From assembly GCA_015060325.1 (NCBI GenBank), contig SUYQ01000013.1, positions 1 to 64,000 on the forward strand: a DNA stretch of 64,000 nucleotides. Reading direction: 5' to 3'. A model generated the notes under the pieces. The model had not been told where the DNA came from, searched no databases, and was given only the letters and a program-made list of their open reading frames with translations. Both the position numbers and the translations under genes were made by a program. Numbering within the stretch: the first letter of the stretch is position 1; each line of letters begins with the position of its first letter. Source of the DNA: Bacteroidales bacterium. Its GTDB lineage: Bacteria > Bacteroidota > Bacteroidia > Bacteroidales > UBA932. Below, piece by piece: positions 16,853-25,359 of the stretch.

Positions 16853-19246
16853 TTAGAAAGCCAGAACAACTCTGCAACCCAGCTTGGTGCCTTCTGTCTT
16901 GGATCCATGCCAATCACCACTAAGCATAGAGAAAGCACGGATAACCTTATTGCTCAGATCAAATGTCGAGCACCAGTACTGATAACTGATATCATCATAG
17001 AATGCACGTGTCACAGAAAGTACGTCTCCTCCTACTGCTTCAAGTCTTTCATTCACAAGACCCACATTCTCATAGAGCATCACCATCTCCTTATAAGAAG
17101 GAATGTACCAGCGACTTGCAGTTGACGGAACAGCAACAGCGTCTCTATGAGACATCAACTGCGAGGTCGAATTGAACATTGTAAAGTCAATGGTATAGCC
17201 ATATGACTGGATCGCAGCAGCATTTGCAGCCTCGAATCCGAGAGTGTTTGAGTAACCTACAGGCTTATCAAGGTCATAGAACTGACCATAACCGTTGCCA
17301 TAACACCAGTTTCCAAGATCCAGCCAAGACCAGGAACGTCCCTCCGCACAAGAGGTAAGAAGTTCCTCAGTGCTCAATACGAGACCGTGGGTACAGCCCG
17401 GATAATCAGACGCCAGATGAGAATCCGATGCTGCGGCATTTGCCTTAGAGAAGACGATGCCAATGACCTTCTTCGATGGATCCAGCTCAGATGACCATGT
17501 ACCGTCTGAATAATAGTAGTCACCTATATTAAGAGCGACTGCAGGCTCATCGATGGTAACGACACATGTCGCCGACTTGTGAGATTCGCCTGATGGTACA
17601 GACCAAGAGTGGCATGTAGTGACTGTAATTTCTACAGTACCAGCCTTAAGTGCACTTATCTCTCCTGTCCTCTCGTTCACAGTAGCTACAGTTTTGTCTG
17701 ATGAAGACCATACTACGTCCTTATATGTAGGCTGATAACCTTCTACATCTGAAGTGAATGCAGGAGTAAGTGTTAGACTTGACCCTGCTTCCATGCTGAG
17801 CGACTCCGGCAACGAGACAGTCTCGACCCAATATGGAATCACATCAAGACTTACAGACCTTGACAACTTATACTCATTAACAAGATTTTCGTGATCTGCC
17901 AGAGTAAATGTATAGCTATACCTGCCAGGTGCAGATGGATTTGTATAGAAGCCATCTGAAATATTACCGAATGGGTCAGATATGGCCAAGACTCCAAAGC
18001 CCAGGTCCTCAGGGTAAACTTTAGGTTCAAATCTCCATCCGGATCCGATCTTTATCTGATTGTTTTCCGGAACCGAGAACTGAATATCTTCAGCCTGTTT
18101 CGGAATAACTCTCACACGCAGGTTGGTAGACAGTCCGTCTGCTGTAACAGTAACGACTACTTCCATCCAGTTATTGTCCGAACCTTTGGTTGCAAGTACG
18201 CCCTCGAGCACACCATTCTGATCTATGGTTGCGAGAATTTCATTATCTACAGTCCATGAAACCGAGTTAGGCTTTGCATCTGAAGGAGTATATACAGCTG
18301 TAAGATTGAGATGCTCTCCAACCTGAACATCCGTTTTACCATCCTGCGGCACAATCGTTACGGCAATCAATTTATCCGGTTCCGGATCCGGAGTTGGGTC
18401 TGGCTCCGTTTCCGCCGTCACAGTAACTTTGCATGAAGATGAAAGCTCGCCATTATTGCACTTGGCAGTAATCAGAGCCTCTCCTGCCTTCAAAGCAGTA
18501 ACTTCTCCATCTGCAACAGTCGCAACAGTATTGTCACTTGTTTCCCACACAAGATCGGTGACCTCAGCGTTTGAAGGAGTATATGTTACAGTAAGAGTAC
18601 CCTTCTCGCCTACCTTGAGAGCCAATGTTTCAGGAGCGACCTCCACTGCTGTAGGCTTGATGACTGTATTCTCCTCGGTCACCTTTACCTGACATACGGC
18701 AGCAAGTTCACCACCATTGCATTTTACAGTAATCGTGGCATCGCCCTTGGCAACGGCCTTTACCAGACCATCCTTGACTGTAGCCACCTTATCATCTGTC
18801 GTATACCAGGTAATGTCGTCTGCAACAGCATTTTCAGGAGTGATCTTAACCTCAAGGGCATGCTCGGAACCGACAGTAAGCTCAAGAGTTCTTGAACTCA
18901 GCTCTATCTTGGTCGGCTTTACAGCAGTAACTGTGACCTTACATGTCGCAACTGCATCATCAGCCTTTGCCGTGATCACAGCTGTTCCCGGAGCCACGCC
19001 GGTAACGACACCTTCATCATTCACTACAGCAACCTTTTCATTGTCAGAGCTCCAGATGACAGAAACAGCAGCATCCTCCGGCTTTACCGTAGCCACAAGA
19101 GTCTGCTCGCTGCCTACAGGCAGACTGGTTATCAACTCCTTATTCAGGTGTATTGTGACCTGCACCTCCTGAGGATGTTTCTTACATCCGACAACCGCCA
19201 ATGCAAAAAGGCCGACAATACATAAAGTTTTTACAAGATTCTTCAT
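16853..19246 (-). CDS. Surface lipoprotein with multiple Big2 domains and DUF1566-like C-terminal domain
   Basis: A 797-residue lipoprotein (lipobox VVGC, Cys21, then KKHPQE). At least three tandem Big2 Ig-like repeats of about 85 residues fill positions 28-275; each contains a WSSDNEKVAVVNDEG-like strand and ends ITAKC or ITVKC. A spacer rich in P, D and E (TEPDPTPDPEPDK) follows, then further Ig-like domains to about 580. The last 210 residues are a near-copy of the C-terminal domain of the protein at 10924-14079 (GDYYYSDGTWS to CRVVLAF). Proteins built this way usually act as stalk-and-tip adhesins; the ligand is unknown. It is second in an operon, 12 bases behind the smaller Big2 lipoprotein gene. 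Confidence 0.78.
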   Translation of the reverse strand: MKNLVKTLCIVGLFALAVVGCKKHPQEVQVTIHLNKELITSLPVGSEQTLVATVKPEDAAVSVIWSSDNEKVAVVNDEGVVTGVAPGTAVITAKADDAVATCKVTVTAVKPTKIELSSRTLELTVGSEHALEVKITPENAVADDITWYTTDDKVATVKDGLVKAVAKGDATITVKCNGGELAAVCQVKVTEENTVIKPTAVEVAPETLALKVGEKGTLTVTYTPSNAEVTDLVWETSDNTVATVADGEVTALKAGEALITAKCNNGELSSSCKVTVTAETEPDPTPDPEPDKLIAVTIVPQDGKTDVQVGEHLNLTAVYTPSDAKPNSVSWTVDNEILATIDQNGVLEGVLATKGSDNNWMEVVVTVTADGLSTNLRVRVIPKQAEDIQFSVPENNQIKIGSGWRFEPKVYPEDLGFGVLAISDPFGNISDGFYTNPSAPGRYSYTFTLADHENLVNEYKLSRSVSLDVIPYWVETVSLPESLSMEAGSSLTLTPAFTSDVEGYQPTYKDVVWSSSDKTVATVNERTGEISALKAGTVEITVTTCHSWSVPSGESHKSATCVVTIDEPAVALNIGDYYYSDGTWSSELDPSKKVIGIVFSKANAAASDSHLASDYPGCTHGLVLSTEELLTSCAEGRSWSWLDLGNWCYGNGYGQFYDLDKPVGYSNTLGFEAANAAAIQSYGYTIDFTMFNSTSQLMSHRDAVAVPSTASRWYIPSYKEMVMLYENVGLVNERLEAVGGDVLSVTRAFYDDISYQYWCSTFDLSNKVIRAFSMLSGDWHGSKTEGTKLGCRVVLAF

Positions 19247-19258
19247 ATGATTACATGA

Positions 19259-20107
19259 TTATTTTACAGTTACTATACATTCACCGGAAAGCTTACCCAT
19301 CTGAAGACGAACTGCAGCCTGTCCCTGTGAAACGGCAGTAACGACACCTGTCTCCTTATCTACAGTCACGACATGCTGATCGAGTGACGTCCAGACCATG
19401 TCAGCACCGGAAGCATTGGATGGGGTAAGAACCGGCTTAAGTCTATACTTGGTACCTTTGTCCATAGTCAGTGCAGACGGATCGATAGCGACAGCAGTAG
19501 GTTCAATCACATTCACCTGAACATTGATCTCATCATAAATCTTGTCGTTGTATGAGGCTCTGATTGTAGCAAAGCCAGGAGCAATGGCCTTTACAAGTCC
19601 TGTCTCGCTGTCAACCATTGCACATGCCGCATAATCTGTAGTCCACTCAAGATCAGTCAGATCAGCATCCTCCGGATAAAGTCTTGCCTTGAGCTGGACT
19701 GTCTCACCAGGATCCAGCTTCACAGTGTTGCCTTCATATTCGATTTCAACTTTCTCTGGAGCCAGAGGAAGCACTGTAACCAGGCACTCGTCCGCACCGT
19801 TCTGATACTTCACATATACGGAAACAGGTGTGACCTGATCGGATGTCGGATCATCCTTCTTGAGTCCGACTGCTGTCACGACACCATTCGGATCGACTGT
19901 GACATACTGCTCGTCCTGAGAGAACCATGTAAGTTCGGCATCCTGATCAGGAACTACAGTCGCGTTCAGCTGAACGCTCTCACCCTTTACCAATTCAATG
20001 GCAGTCTTGTCAAGACGTACAGCGAGGACTTCACCCTCGTTATTGTTACATGAAACCACTGCCAGAGCCGCAATTGCTAAAGCTGCAAAAAAGAAATTTG
20101 TCTTCAT
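19259..20107 (-). CDS. Big2-domain lipoprotein
   Basis: A 282-residue lipoprotein (signal peptide with VVSC, Cys20, then NNNEGE). It consists almost entirely of three Big2 Ig-like domains of about 85 residues, each with a core like LTWFSQDEQYVTVDPNGVVT and a closing strand such as ATIRASY. No catalytic motif is seen. It is the first gene of a two-gene operon with the larger Big2 lipoprotein and has a textbook promoter at 20154-20184. It may be an anchor or shaft subunit for its larger partner. That is inference from size and order. Confidence 0.78.
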   Translation of the reverse strand: MKTNFFFAALAIAALAVVSCNNNEGEVLAVRLDKTAIELVKGESVQLNATVVPDQDAELTWFSQDEQYVTVDPNGVVTAVGLKKDDPTSDQVTPVSVYVKYQNGADECLVTVLPLAPEKVEIEYEGNTVKLDPGETVQLKARLYPEDADLTDLEWTTDYAACAMVDSETGLVKAIAPGFATIRASYNDKIYDEINVQVNVIEPTAVAIDPSALTMDKGTKYRLKPVLTPSNASGADMVWTSLDQHVVTVDKETGVVTAVSQGQAAVRLQMGKLSGECIVTVK

Positions 20108-20153
20108 TATATTCAGATCGTTTAAATCGGGTCAATATTCAACCATTAACTCG

Positions 20154-20184
20154 CAAATATAACTTTTTTCTGCAATATGTCAAA
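20154..20184 (-). promoter_or_regulatory. Promoter of the Big2 lipoprotein operon
   Basis: On the minus strand TTTG (20181-20184), a 19-base spacer and TATATTTG (20154-20161). This is one of the best consensus promoters in the window. The leader is about 40 bases. Confidence 0.78.
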
Positions 20185-20194
20185 GACGGGTATG

Positions 20195-20230
20195 AAAAAA
20201 GGAGGACTTCCTCGCAGAAATCCTCCTTTA
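20195..20230 (-). terminator. Intrinsic terminator of fba
   Basis: On the minus strand AAAGGAGGA pairs with TCCTCCTTT around a 14-base loop and runs into TTTTTT. It lies 17 bases past the aldolase stop codon. Confidence 0.88.
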
Positions 20231-20246
20231 AGATATTGATTCTGAA

Positions 20247-21248
20247 TTACTCAGCCTTTCCGTTTGAACCAAGAACGTTTACGATCTTGTGGATGTAGAG
20301 CTTCTTCATGTTGTCACGTGCAGGACCGAGGTACTTACGTGGGTCGAACTCAGCTGGCTTGTTTGCGAACACCTCGCGGATAGCAGCTGTCATAGCGAGA
20401 CGTGAGTCAGAGTCGATGTTGATCTTGCATACTGCAGACTCAGCTGCCTTGCGGAGCCATGGCTCAGGAATACCGATAGCAGCCTTGAGAGCACCGCCAT
20501 ACTTGTTGATTGTAGCAACCTCGTCCTGTGGAACTGATGATGAACCGTGGAGAACGATAGGGAATCCAGGAAGTTCCTTCTCAACACCCTCGAGAACGTC
20601 GAAAGCAAGCATTGGAGGTACGAGGAGACCGGTCTCAGGATCTACTGTGCACTGCTCTGGAGTGAACTTGTATGCTCCGTGTGATGTTCCGATAGAGATA
20701 GCGAGAGAGTCGCAGCCTGTGCGTGAAACGAAGTCTACAACCTCCTCTGGCTTGGTGTATGTGTGGTGGTCTGAGCTAACCTCGTCCTCAACACCTGCGA
20801 GAACGCCGAGCTCACCCTCAACTGTTACGTCGAACTGGTGTGCATACTCAACAACCTTCTTTGTAAGAGCAACGTTCTCCTCGTATGGAAGGTGTGAACC
20901 GTCGATCATAACTGAAGAGAAGCCCATGTCGATGCAGCTCTTGCAAGTCTCGAATGAATCACCATGGTCGAGGTGAAGAACGATCTGAGGATTCTCCCAA
21001 CCGAGCTCCTTTGCGTACTCTACAGCACCCTCTGCCATGTAGCGGAGAAGAGTCTGGTTAGCGTACTGACGAGCGCCCTTTGATACCTGAAGGATAACCG
21101 GAGACTTAGTCTCAGCTGCTGCTGAGATGATAGCCTGAAGCTGCTCCATGTTGTTGAAGTTGAATGCAGGGATAGCGTAGCCACCCTCGATTGCCTTTGC
21201 GAACATCTCTCTTGTGTTCACAAGACCAAGATCTTTGTAAGAAATCAT
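20247..21248 (-). CDS. fba: Class II fructose-1,6-bisphosphate aldolase
   Basis: A zinc-dependent aldolase of 333 residues that cleaves fructose-1,6-bisphosphate to glyceraldehyde-3-phosphate and dihydroxyacetone phosphate in glycolysis, and runs the reverse step in gluconeogenesis. Visible motifs are PAFNFNNMEQ near the start, LHLDHGDSFE (zinc and catalytic residues, around 91-100), VEGELGVLAG (around 143-152), SIGTSHGAYKF (around 185-195) and VLHGSSSVP (around 232-240). The gene is monocistronic, with its own promoter at 21296-21303 and a strong terminator. Its codon use is strongly biased (CTC/AAG/GAG), as expected for a highly expressed gene. Confidence 0.97.
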   Translation of the reverse strand: MISYKDLGLVNTREMFAKAIEGGYAIPAFNFNNMEQLQAIISAAAETKSPVILQVSKGARQYANQTLLRYMAEGAVEYAKELGWENPQIVLHLDHGDSFETCKSCIDMGFSSVMIDGSHLPYEENVALTKKVVEYAHQFDVTVEGELGVLAGVEDEVSSDHHTYTKPEEVVDFVSRTGCDSLAISIGTSHGAYKFTPEQCTVDPETGLLVPPMLAFDVLEGVEKELPGFPIVLHGSSSVPQDEVATINKYGGALKAAIGIPEPWLRKAAESAVCKINIDSDSRLAMTAAIREVFANKPAEFDPRKYLGPARDNMKKLYIHKIVNVLGSNGKAE

Positions 21249-21295
21249 AATCGTATAATTTGTTTAAAAATCGTTTCGTTATCACAAAATCTTGG

Positions 21296-21303
21296 CAAAA
21301 TTA
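21296..21303 (-). promoter_or_regulatory. Promoter -7 element of fba
   Basis: TAATTTTG on the minus strand, 48 bases before the start codon. It overlaps the divergent control region of gmk, where TATTTTTG (21306-21313, plus strand) is a candidate -7 element. Confidence 0.5.
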
Positions 21304-21354
21304 ACTATTTTTGTCGAATATTAAAAATATAAATCTCATCACGAGACATTAATA

Positions 21355-21423
21355 ATGTCATCTTGAACTTTTAATGTCATCATGAGCAAAAAAATGTCAT
21401 CCTGAGCGAAGCGAAGGATCTTT
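21355..21423. repeat. Dispersed repeat with three decaying GTCATC(C/A)TGAGC units
   Basis: ATGTCATCTTGAAC, then ATGTCATCATGAGC, then the full unit ATGTCATCCTGAGCGAAGCG with AAGGATCTTT. The full unit is last and ends 20 bases before the gmk start, the same order as in the array at 4383-4476. Confidence 0.82.
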
Positions 21424-21442
21424 ACAAATAACCGAAACAGAC

Positions 21443-22012
21443 ATGTCAAACAAAGTCATCATCTTCTCAGCCCCTTCAGGAGCAGGCAAAAGCACAATCG
21501 TAAACCATCTTCTCGGCCTCCGTCCGGACCTGGAATTCTCAATATCCGCAACATCCCGTGCCCCGCGTGGAAAGGAGCAGCACGGAGTGGAATATTATTT
21601 CTTCAGTGCAGACGAATTCAGGAAGATGATTGCCGAGGACAAGTTCGTGGAATATGAGGAAGTCTATGCAGGCTCGTTCTACGGCACCCTCAGGTCTGAA
21701 GTGGAGCGTATCTGGGCGAAGGGACATGCAATCGTGTTCGACATCGATGTCCAGGGAGGCGTCAATCTGAAACGCATCTTCGGAGACCAGGCGCTGTCGG
21801 TATTCATCCAGGCTCCGTCGGTGGAGGTTCTTCGCGAGCGACTTGTCGGTCGCGGAACAGACACCGAGGAGGCAATAGAGCGACGCGTGGCGAAGGCCGC
21901 GTCTGAGATGGAATTTGCTGCCGGCAAATTCGACTATGTGCTTGTAAATGATGACCTTGCAAAGGCCAAGGCAGAGGCGGAAGGGCTTATTGATGAGTTC
22001 TTGAAGAAATAG
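21443..22012 (+). CDS. gmk: Guanylate kinase
   Basis: A 189-residue guanylate kinase that phosphorylates GMP or dGMP to the diphosphate with ATP in nucleotide metabolism. The P-loop is SAPSGAGKST (9-18). The GMP-binding segment follows (SATSRAPRGKEQHGVEYYF, near 33-51) with the conserved EEVYAGSFYGT near 72. Family members are about 190-205 residues, so this one is complete. The start follows the repeat array by 20 bases. The stop codon TAG uses the AG that opens the next repeat unit, and nadD begins inside that same unit. Confidence 0.97.
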   Translation: MSNKVIIFSAPSGAGKSTIVNHLLGLRPDLEFSISATSRAPRGKEQHGVEYYFFSADEFRKMIAEDKFVEYEEVYAGSFYGTLRSEVERIWAKGHAIVFDIDVQGGVNLKRIFGDQALSVFIQAPSVEVLRERLVGRGTDTEEAIERRVAKAASEMEFAAGKFDYVLVNDDLAKAKAEAEGLIDEFLKK

Positions 22013-22046
22013 ATTTCTCGACTCGCTTCGCTCGCTCGAAATGACA
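22011..22046. repeat. Dispersed repeat spanning the whole gmk-nadD junction
   Basis: AGATTTCTCGACTCGCTTCG followed by CTCGCTCGAAATGACA. One copy fills the 28-base gap. Its first bases lie in the gmk stop codon, and its ATGACA contains the only plausible nadD start codon. Confidence 0.85.
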
Positions 22047-22607
22047 AAAAGAAACATAGCGGTATACGGCGGATCGTTCAATCCCCTTCACATCGGTCAC
22101 CTTGCTGTGATGAAGCACATGACGGAAGTAGCCGGGTATGACTGCGTATACCTTATAGTATCTCCTAAAAACCCGCTGAAGGACGGCATCAGCGGCGATA
22201 GCGGACCGGAGCGTTACGAAGCGGCACTCCAAGCAGTCCAAAGACATCCCGGGCTCAATGTAAAGGTAGACGATATCGAGCTGCATATGCCGGCTCCGCA
22301 CTACACCATCCGCACTTTGGACGCGCTCTCTGAACGCGAGCCTGCCAACCGGTTCACACTTATCATGGGAGCGGACAATCTTGCAGACATACGTCGCTGG
22401 CGCGACTACAGGCGCATCCTGAAGGAATATGGCGCCGCGGTATTCCCCCGTCGGGGATATGACCTTCCGGCCATAAGGCAGGATCTTCTTTCCGAAGATC
22501 CATCCTACCGGATAGAGCTGCTGAAAGCAGAGATGGTCGACATTTCGTCGACCACCATCCGTAATTCCATAGCCGCAGGCGAGGACGCCTCGCATTGGCT
22601 TATGTAG
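22041..22607 (+). CDS. nadD: Nicotinate-nucleotide adenylyltransferase
   Basis: A 188-residue adenylyltransferase that makes deamido-NAD from nicotinate mononucleotide and ATP in NAD synthesis. The nucleotidyl-transferase motif GGSFNPLHIGH is at 10-20 and the C-terminal ISSTTIR motif lies near 170-176. MGADNLADIRRWRDY in the middle matches the family's substrate-binding helix. The start at 22041 puts four residues (MTKR) before the first beta strand, normal for the family. Those codons come from the end of the dispersed repeat, which also provides the ATG. It is co-directional with gmk at 28 bases and convergent with fabZ, 10 bases away. Confidence 0.96.
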   Translation: MTKRNIAVYGGSFNPLHIGHLAVMKHMTEVAGYDCVYLIVSPKNPLKDGISGDSGPERYEAALQAVQRHPGLNVKVDDIELHMPAPHYTIRTLDALSEREPANRFTLIMGADNLADIRRWRDYRRILKEYGAAVFPRRGYDLPAIRQDLLSEDPSYRIELLKAEMVDISSTTIRNSIAAGEDASHWLM

Positions 22608-22617
22608 TTCAACAAGC

Positions 22618-23028
22618 CTAAACCAGTGCAAAAGAAAGATCCCCCTTGCAGCACAAAGTACCGTTCACGTGGATCGATGCCTGGCAGAAGAACATGTTCC
22701 CCCTCATTCCTTTAAGTCTTGCAGTGATCTCACAGAGATCACCTGGCCTGATGATGTTCTTGAACCTGACATTATCAATGCCGCTGTAGAGAGTGGTTTT
22801 CCCCACAATCTCATCCTTTACCAGCAACGCACAGCTCTGAGCCATGATTTCGCACTGGATCACCCCCGGCACGATCGGGTTTCCGGGAAAATGTCCCCGG
22901 CAGAAGAACTCATCTTCCCTGATGCGGTACTTGGCGTGCGCAATTCCATCCGCATCGATATCTATCTCATCCACCAGAAGCATGGGATCACGATGAGGCA
23001 GATACTGCTTCAATTCTTCTCTGTTCAT
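22618..23028 (-). CDS. fabZ: 3-hydroxyacyl-ACP dehydratase, FabZ-like
   Basis: A 136-residue single hot-dog domain dehydratase that removes water from 3-hydroxyacyl-ACP in the elongation cycle. LPHRDPMLLVDEI lies at 9-21. The catalytic motif GHFPGNPIVPGVIQCEIMAQ (around 45-64) contains the His and Glu expected for FabZ. It is the last gene of the fabH-fabK-fabF-fabZ operon, 68 bases behind fabF, and is complete in length. Proteins of this size also occur as pathway-specific dehydratases, so a non-housekeeping role is possible. Confidence 0.93.
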   Translation of the reverse strand: MNREELKQYLPHRDPMLLVDEIDIDADGIAHAKYRIREDEFFCRGHFPGNPIVPGVIQCEIMAQSCALLVKDEIVGKTTLYSGIDNVRFKNIIRPGDLCEITARLKGMRGNMFFCQASIHVNGTLCCKGDLSFALV

Positions 23029-23096
23029 TTTTGAAATGGTTTTGAATCTTTTAAGTTAAAATAAATTTCCAAGTTAAAGTACTGATATAATCCAAG

Positions 23097-24341
23097 TTAA
23101 AGTTTTCTGAAAGCAACACATCCGTTATGTCCGCCAAATCCGAGCGAGTCTGAAATCGCGATTGTAAGCGGAGCCTCCACCGGTCTGTTCGGAGTATAAT
23201 CAAGGTCACACTCAGGTTCGATCTCATCCAGATTGACGGTCGGAGGTACGACACCGTTCTTGAGTGCGAGTACGCAGGCAACAGCCTCGACCGCACCGGC
23301 AGCCCCAAGCATATGACCGGTAGATCCCTTGGTCGAGCTTATATGAGCCTTATAGGCATCTTCGCCAAGTGCAAGTTTGAATGCCGCAGTCTCTGAAACG
23401 TCATTGAGGGCAGTACCTGTTCCGTGTGCATTTATATAAAGAACATCATCTGAGGTGTATCCGGCTTCGTCAAGTGCCTGCCTGATGGCAGCAGCCTGAG
23501 TGATGCCGTCAGGACGAGGAGCTGTGACATGGTGCGCATCACATGTGTTTCCATATCCACATACTTCCGCTATTATGTTTGCCCCACGTGCCACTGCGTG
23601 CTCATATTCTTCGAGCACAAGCATCGCAGCACCTTCCGCCATGACAAAACCTCCGCGGTTCTTATTGAACGGCAGGGAAGCATATTTAGGATCCTCTGCC
23701 CTGGACAGAGCCTTGGCATTTGCAAAGCCGGCAATGCCAAGCGGAATTACCGCCGCCTCCGTTCCTCCGGCAATCACCGCGTCTGCATATCCATGCTTGA
23801 TCGCGCGATATGCCTCACCTATTGCATGCGTAGAAGTCGCACATGCTGTCACAACCGGAAGGCATGGGCCACACGCATTGTTCCTGATGGCAATGTTTCC
23901 GGCAGCGATATTTGCAATCATGGTCGGGATGAAAAGAGGTGACACCCATTTGGCACCTTCCTTTATAAGTTTCTCTGTCTCACGCACCTGAGTGGTGAAT
24001 CCGCCGATGCCTGAACCAACGTATACTCCATATCTGAACGGATCGATATTTCCATCTTCACCCGAATTGAGGCCAGCTTCCTGAACAGCCTGCCATGCAG
24101 CTGCCACTGCGTAGATTGTGAATTTATCCTGTTTCCTTGCAAAAGGAGGTTCGATGCCATAATCAGCAGGTGAAAAATCCTTTACCTCGCCGGCAATCTT
24201 CACAGGCAGGTCTTCAGTCGGGATAGAGGTAATGAAATCAATACCGCAAACTCCGTCGAGAAGATTTTTCCAATACGTCTGCACATCATTTCCGACAGGG
24301 GTAATCACACCCGTTCCTGTCACGACTACTCTTCTTGTCAT
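23097..24341 (-). CDS. fabF: Beta-ketoacyl-ACP synthase II
   Basis: A 414-residue thiolase-fold condensing enzyme that extends acyl-ACP with malonyl-ACP. The active-site Cys is in VTACATSTHA (near residue 166). The two catalytic His residues are in NAHGTGTALND (near 305) and KGSTGHMLGAAG (near 342). The GFGGHN motif near the C-terminus is present and the length is normal. It lies 27 bases downstream of fabK in the same operon. An insertion near 120-135 (LIKEGAKWVSPLFIPTM) is normal for FabF. Confidence 0.96.
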   Translation of the reverse strand: MTRRVVVTGTGVITPVGNDVQTYWKNLLDGVCGIDFITSIPTEDLPVKIAGEVKDFSPADYGIEPPFARKQDKFTIYAVAAAWQAVQEAGLNSGEDGNIDPFRYGVYVGSGIGGFTTQVRETEKLIKEGAKWVSPLFIPTMIANIAAGNIAIRNNACGPCLPVVTACATSTHAIGEAYRAIKHGYADAVIAGGTEAAVIPLGIAGFANAKALSRAEDPKYASLPFNKNRGGFVMAEGAAMLVLEEYEHAVARGANIIAEVCGYGNTCDAHHVTAPRPDGITQAAAIRQALDEAGYTSDDVLYINAHGTGTALNDVSETAAFKLALGEDAYKAHISSTKGSTGHMLGAAGAVEAVACVLALKNGVVPPTVNLDEIEPECDLDYTPNRPVEAPLTIAISDSLGFGGHNGCVAFRKL

Positions 24342-24368
24342 ATTTTATCAAAGGTTAAATTTATTTCG

Positions 24369-25310
24369 TTAAAGGCGGGAAGCAAAATCAGCTATCACCT
24401 TCTCTGCTCCGAGGATAAGGTCCTCGACTATATCTTTGGCAGGCTCTGCCTTTCTTACCATACCGGCACACTCACCTGCCATGTAGCTTCCGTTCCTGTC
24501 ACCTTCCTTCACAGCCTTTCGCAGAGCACCGCTTCCGAATGCAAGTATATCCTCCTGTGAGGTAGAAGGATCAGCCTCCATCTTTGCAAAAGACTTCGAG
24601 AACGGGGTCTTGAGCGAACGGACAGGGTGACCGAGAGTCTTTCCAGTTACAGTAGTGGAGATATCCGACGCCTTAAGGATCTTGTCCTTATATTCCTGAT
24701 GGACAGTACATTCCTCCGCTACGAGGAAACGGGTACCGACCTGTATTCCTTCTGCTCCAAGCATGAAAGCTGCTGCTGCACCTCTGCCGTCGCATATACC
24801 TCCGGCTGCGATCACCGGAATATCCAGAGCATCAACCACCTGCGGAACGAGAGGCATGGTGTGAAGTTCACCGACATGTCCGCCGGACTCGGCACCTTCA
24901 GCAACCACCGCATCTGCACCTGCCTGCTGCATCTTGAGTGCAAGAGCAACTGAAGCCACGACCGGAATGACCTTGATTCCCGCAGCCTTCCATGTTTCCA
25001 TATATTTTGCAGGAGATCCGGCTCCGGTAGTAAGGATCCTGACACCTTCCTCGACAACCATCTGAGCGATCTCCGGAGCATTCGGTGCCTGAAGCATTAT
25101 ATTGACTGCGAACGGCTTGTCAGTCAGTTCTCTACATTTTCTGATTTCATTTCGTACGGCTTCTGTTCCGGCATTGATTGAGGATATGATTCCCAATCCG
25201 CCAGCATTTGACACAGCTGCCGCCAACGATGCGTCAGCTACCCAAGCCATACCACCCTGAAATACCGGATACTTGATTCCGAGCATTTCACAAATTCTGC
25301 TTTTTATCAT
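24369..25310 (-). CDS. fabK: Enoyl-ACP reductase II, FabK-type
   Basis: A 313-residue FMN-dependent TIM-barrel protein of the FabK/nitronate monooxygenase group. GGMAWVADASLAAAVSNAGGLG (around 19-40) and AEGAESGGHVGEL (around 136-148) are the flavin/phosphate-binding signatures. FabK reduces trans-2-enoyl-ACP with NAD(P)H, the final step of each elongation round. Its position between fabH and fabF supports FabK over a nitronate monooxygenase. FabK enzymes are typically insensitive to triclosan, unlike FabI. There are 27-49 base gaps to the neighbours in the operon. Confidence 0.92.
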   Translation of the reverse strand: MIKSRICEMLGIKYPVFQGGMAWVADASLAAAVSNAGGLGIISSINAGTEAVRNEIRKCRELTDKPFAVNIMLQAPNAPEIAQMVVEEGVRILTTGAGSPAKYMETWKAAGIKVIPVVASVALALKMQQAGADAVVAEGAESGGHVGELHTMPLVPQVVDALDIPVIAAGGICDGRGAAAAFMLGAEGIQVGTRFLVAEECTVHQEYKDKILKASDISTTVTGKTLGHPVRSLKTPFSKSFAKMEADPSTSQEDILAFGSGALRKAVKEGDRNGSYMAGECAGMVRKAEPAKDIVEDLILGAEKVIADFASRL

Positions 25311-25359
25311 AAGATTATATTTAGCGAAACAAATATACTACTTTTTTTACATAGTCAAG

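Noticed and set aside
20308..20976. 222-residue plus-strand frame inside fba
   Set aside because: It is antisense to a strongly codon-biased gene, Ser/Pro/Arg-rich, with no family resemblance.
23051..23308. Separate 85-residue gene between fabF and fabZ
   Set aside because: It overlaps the C-terminal coding region of fabF in another frame and has no domain.
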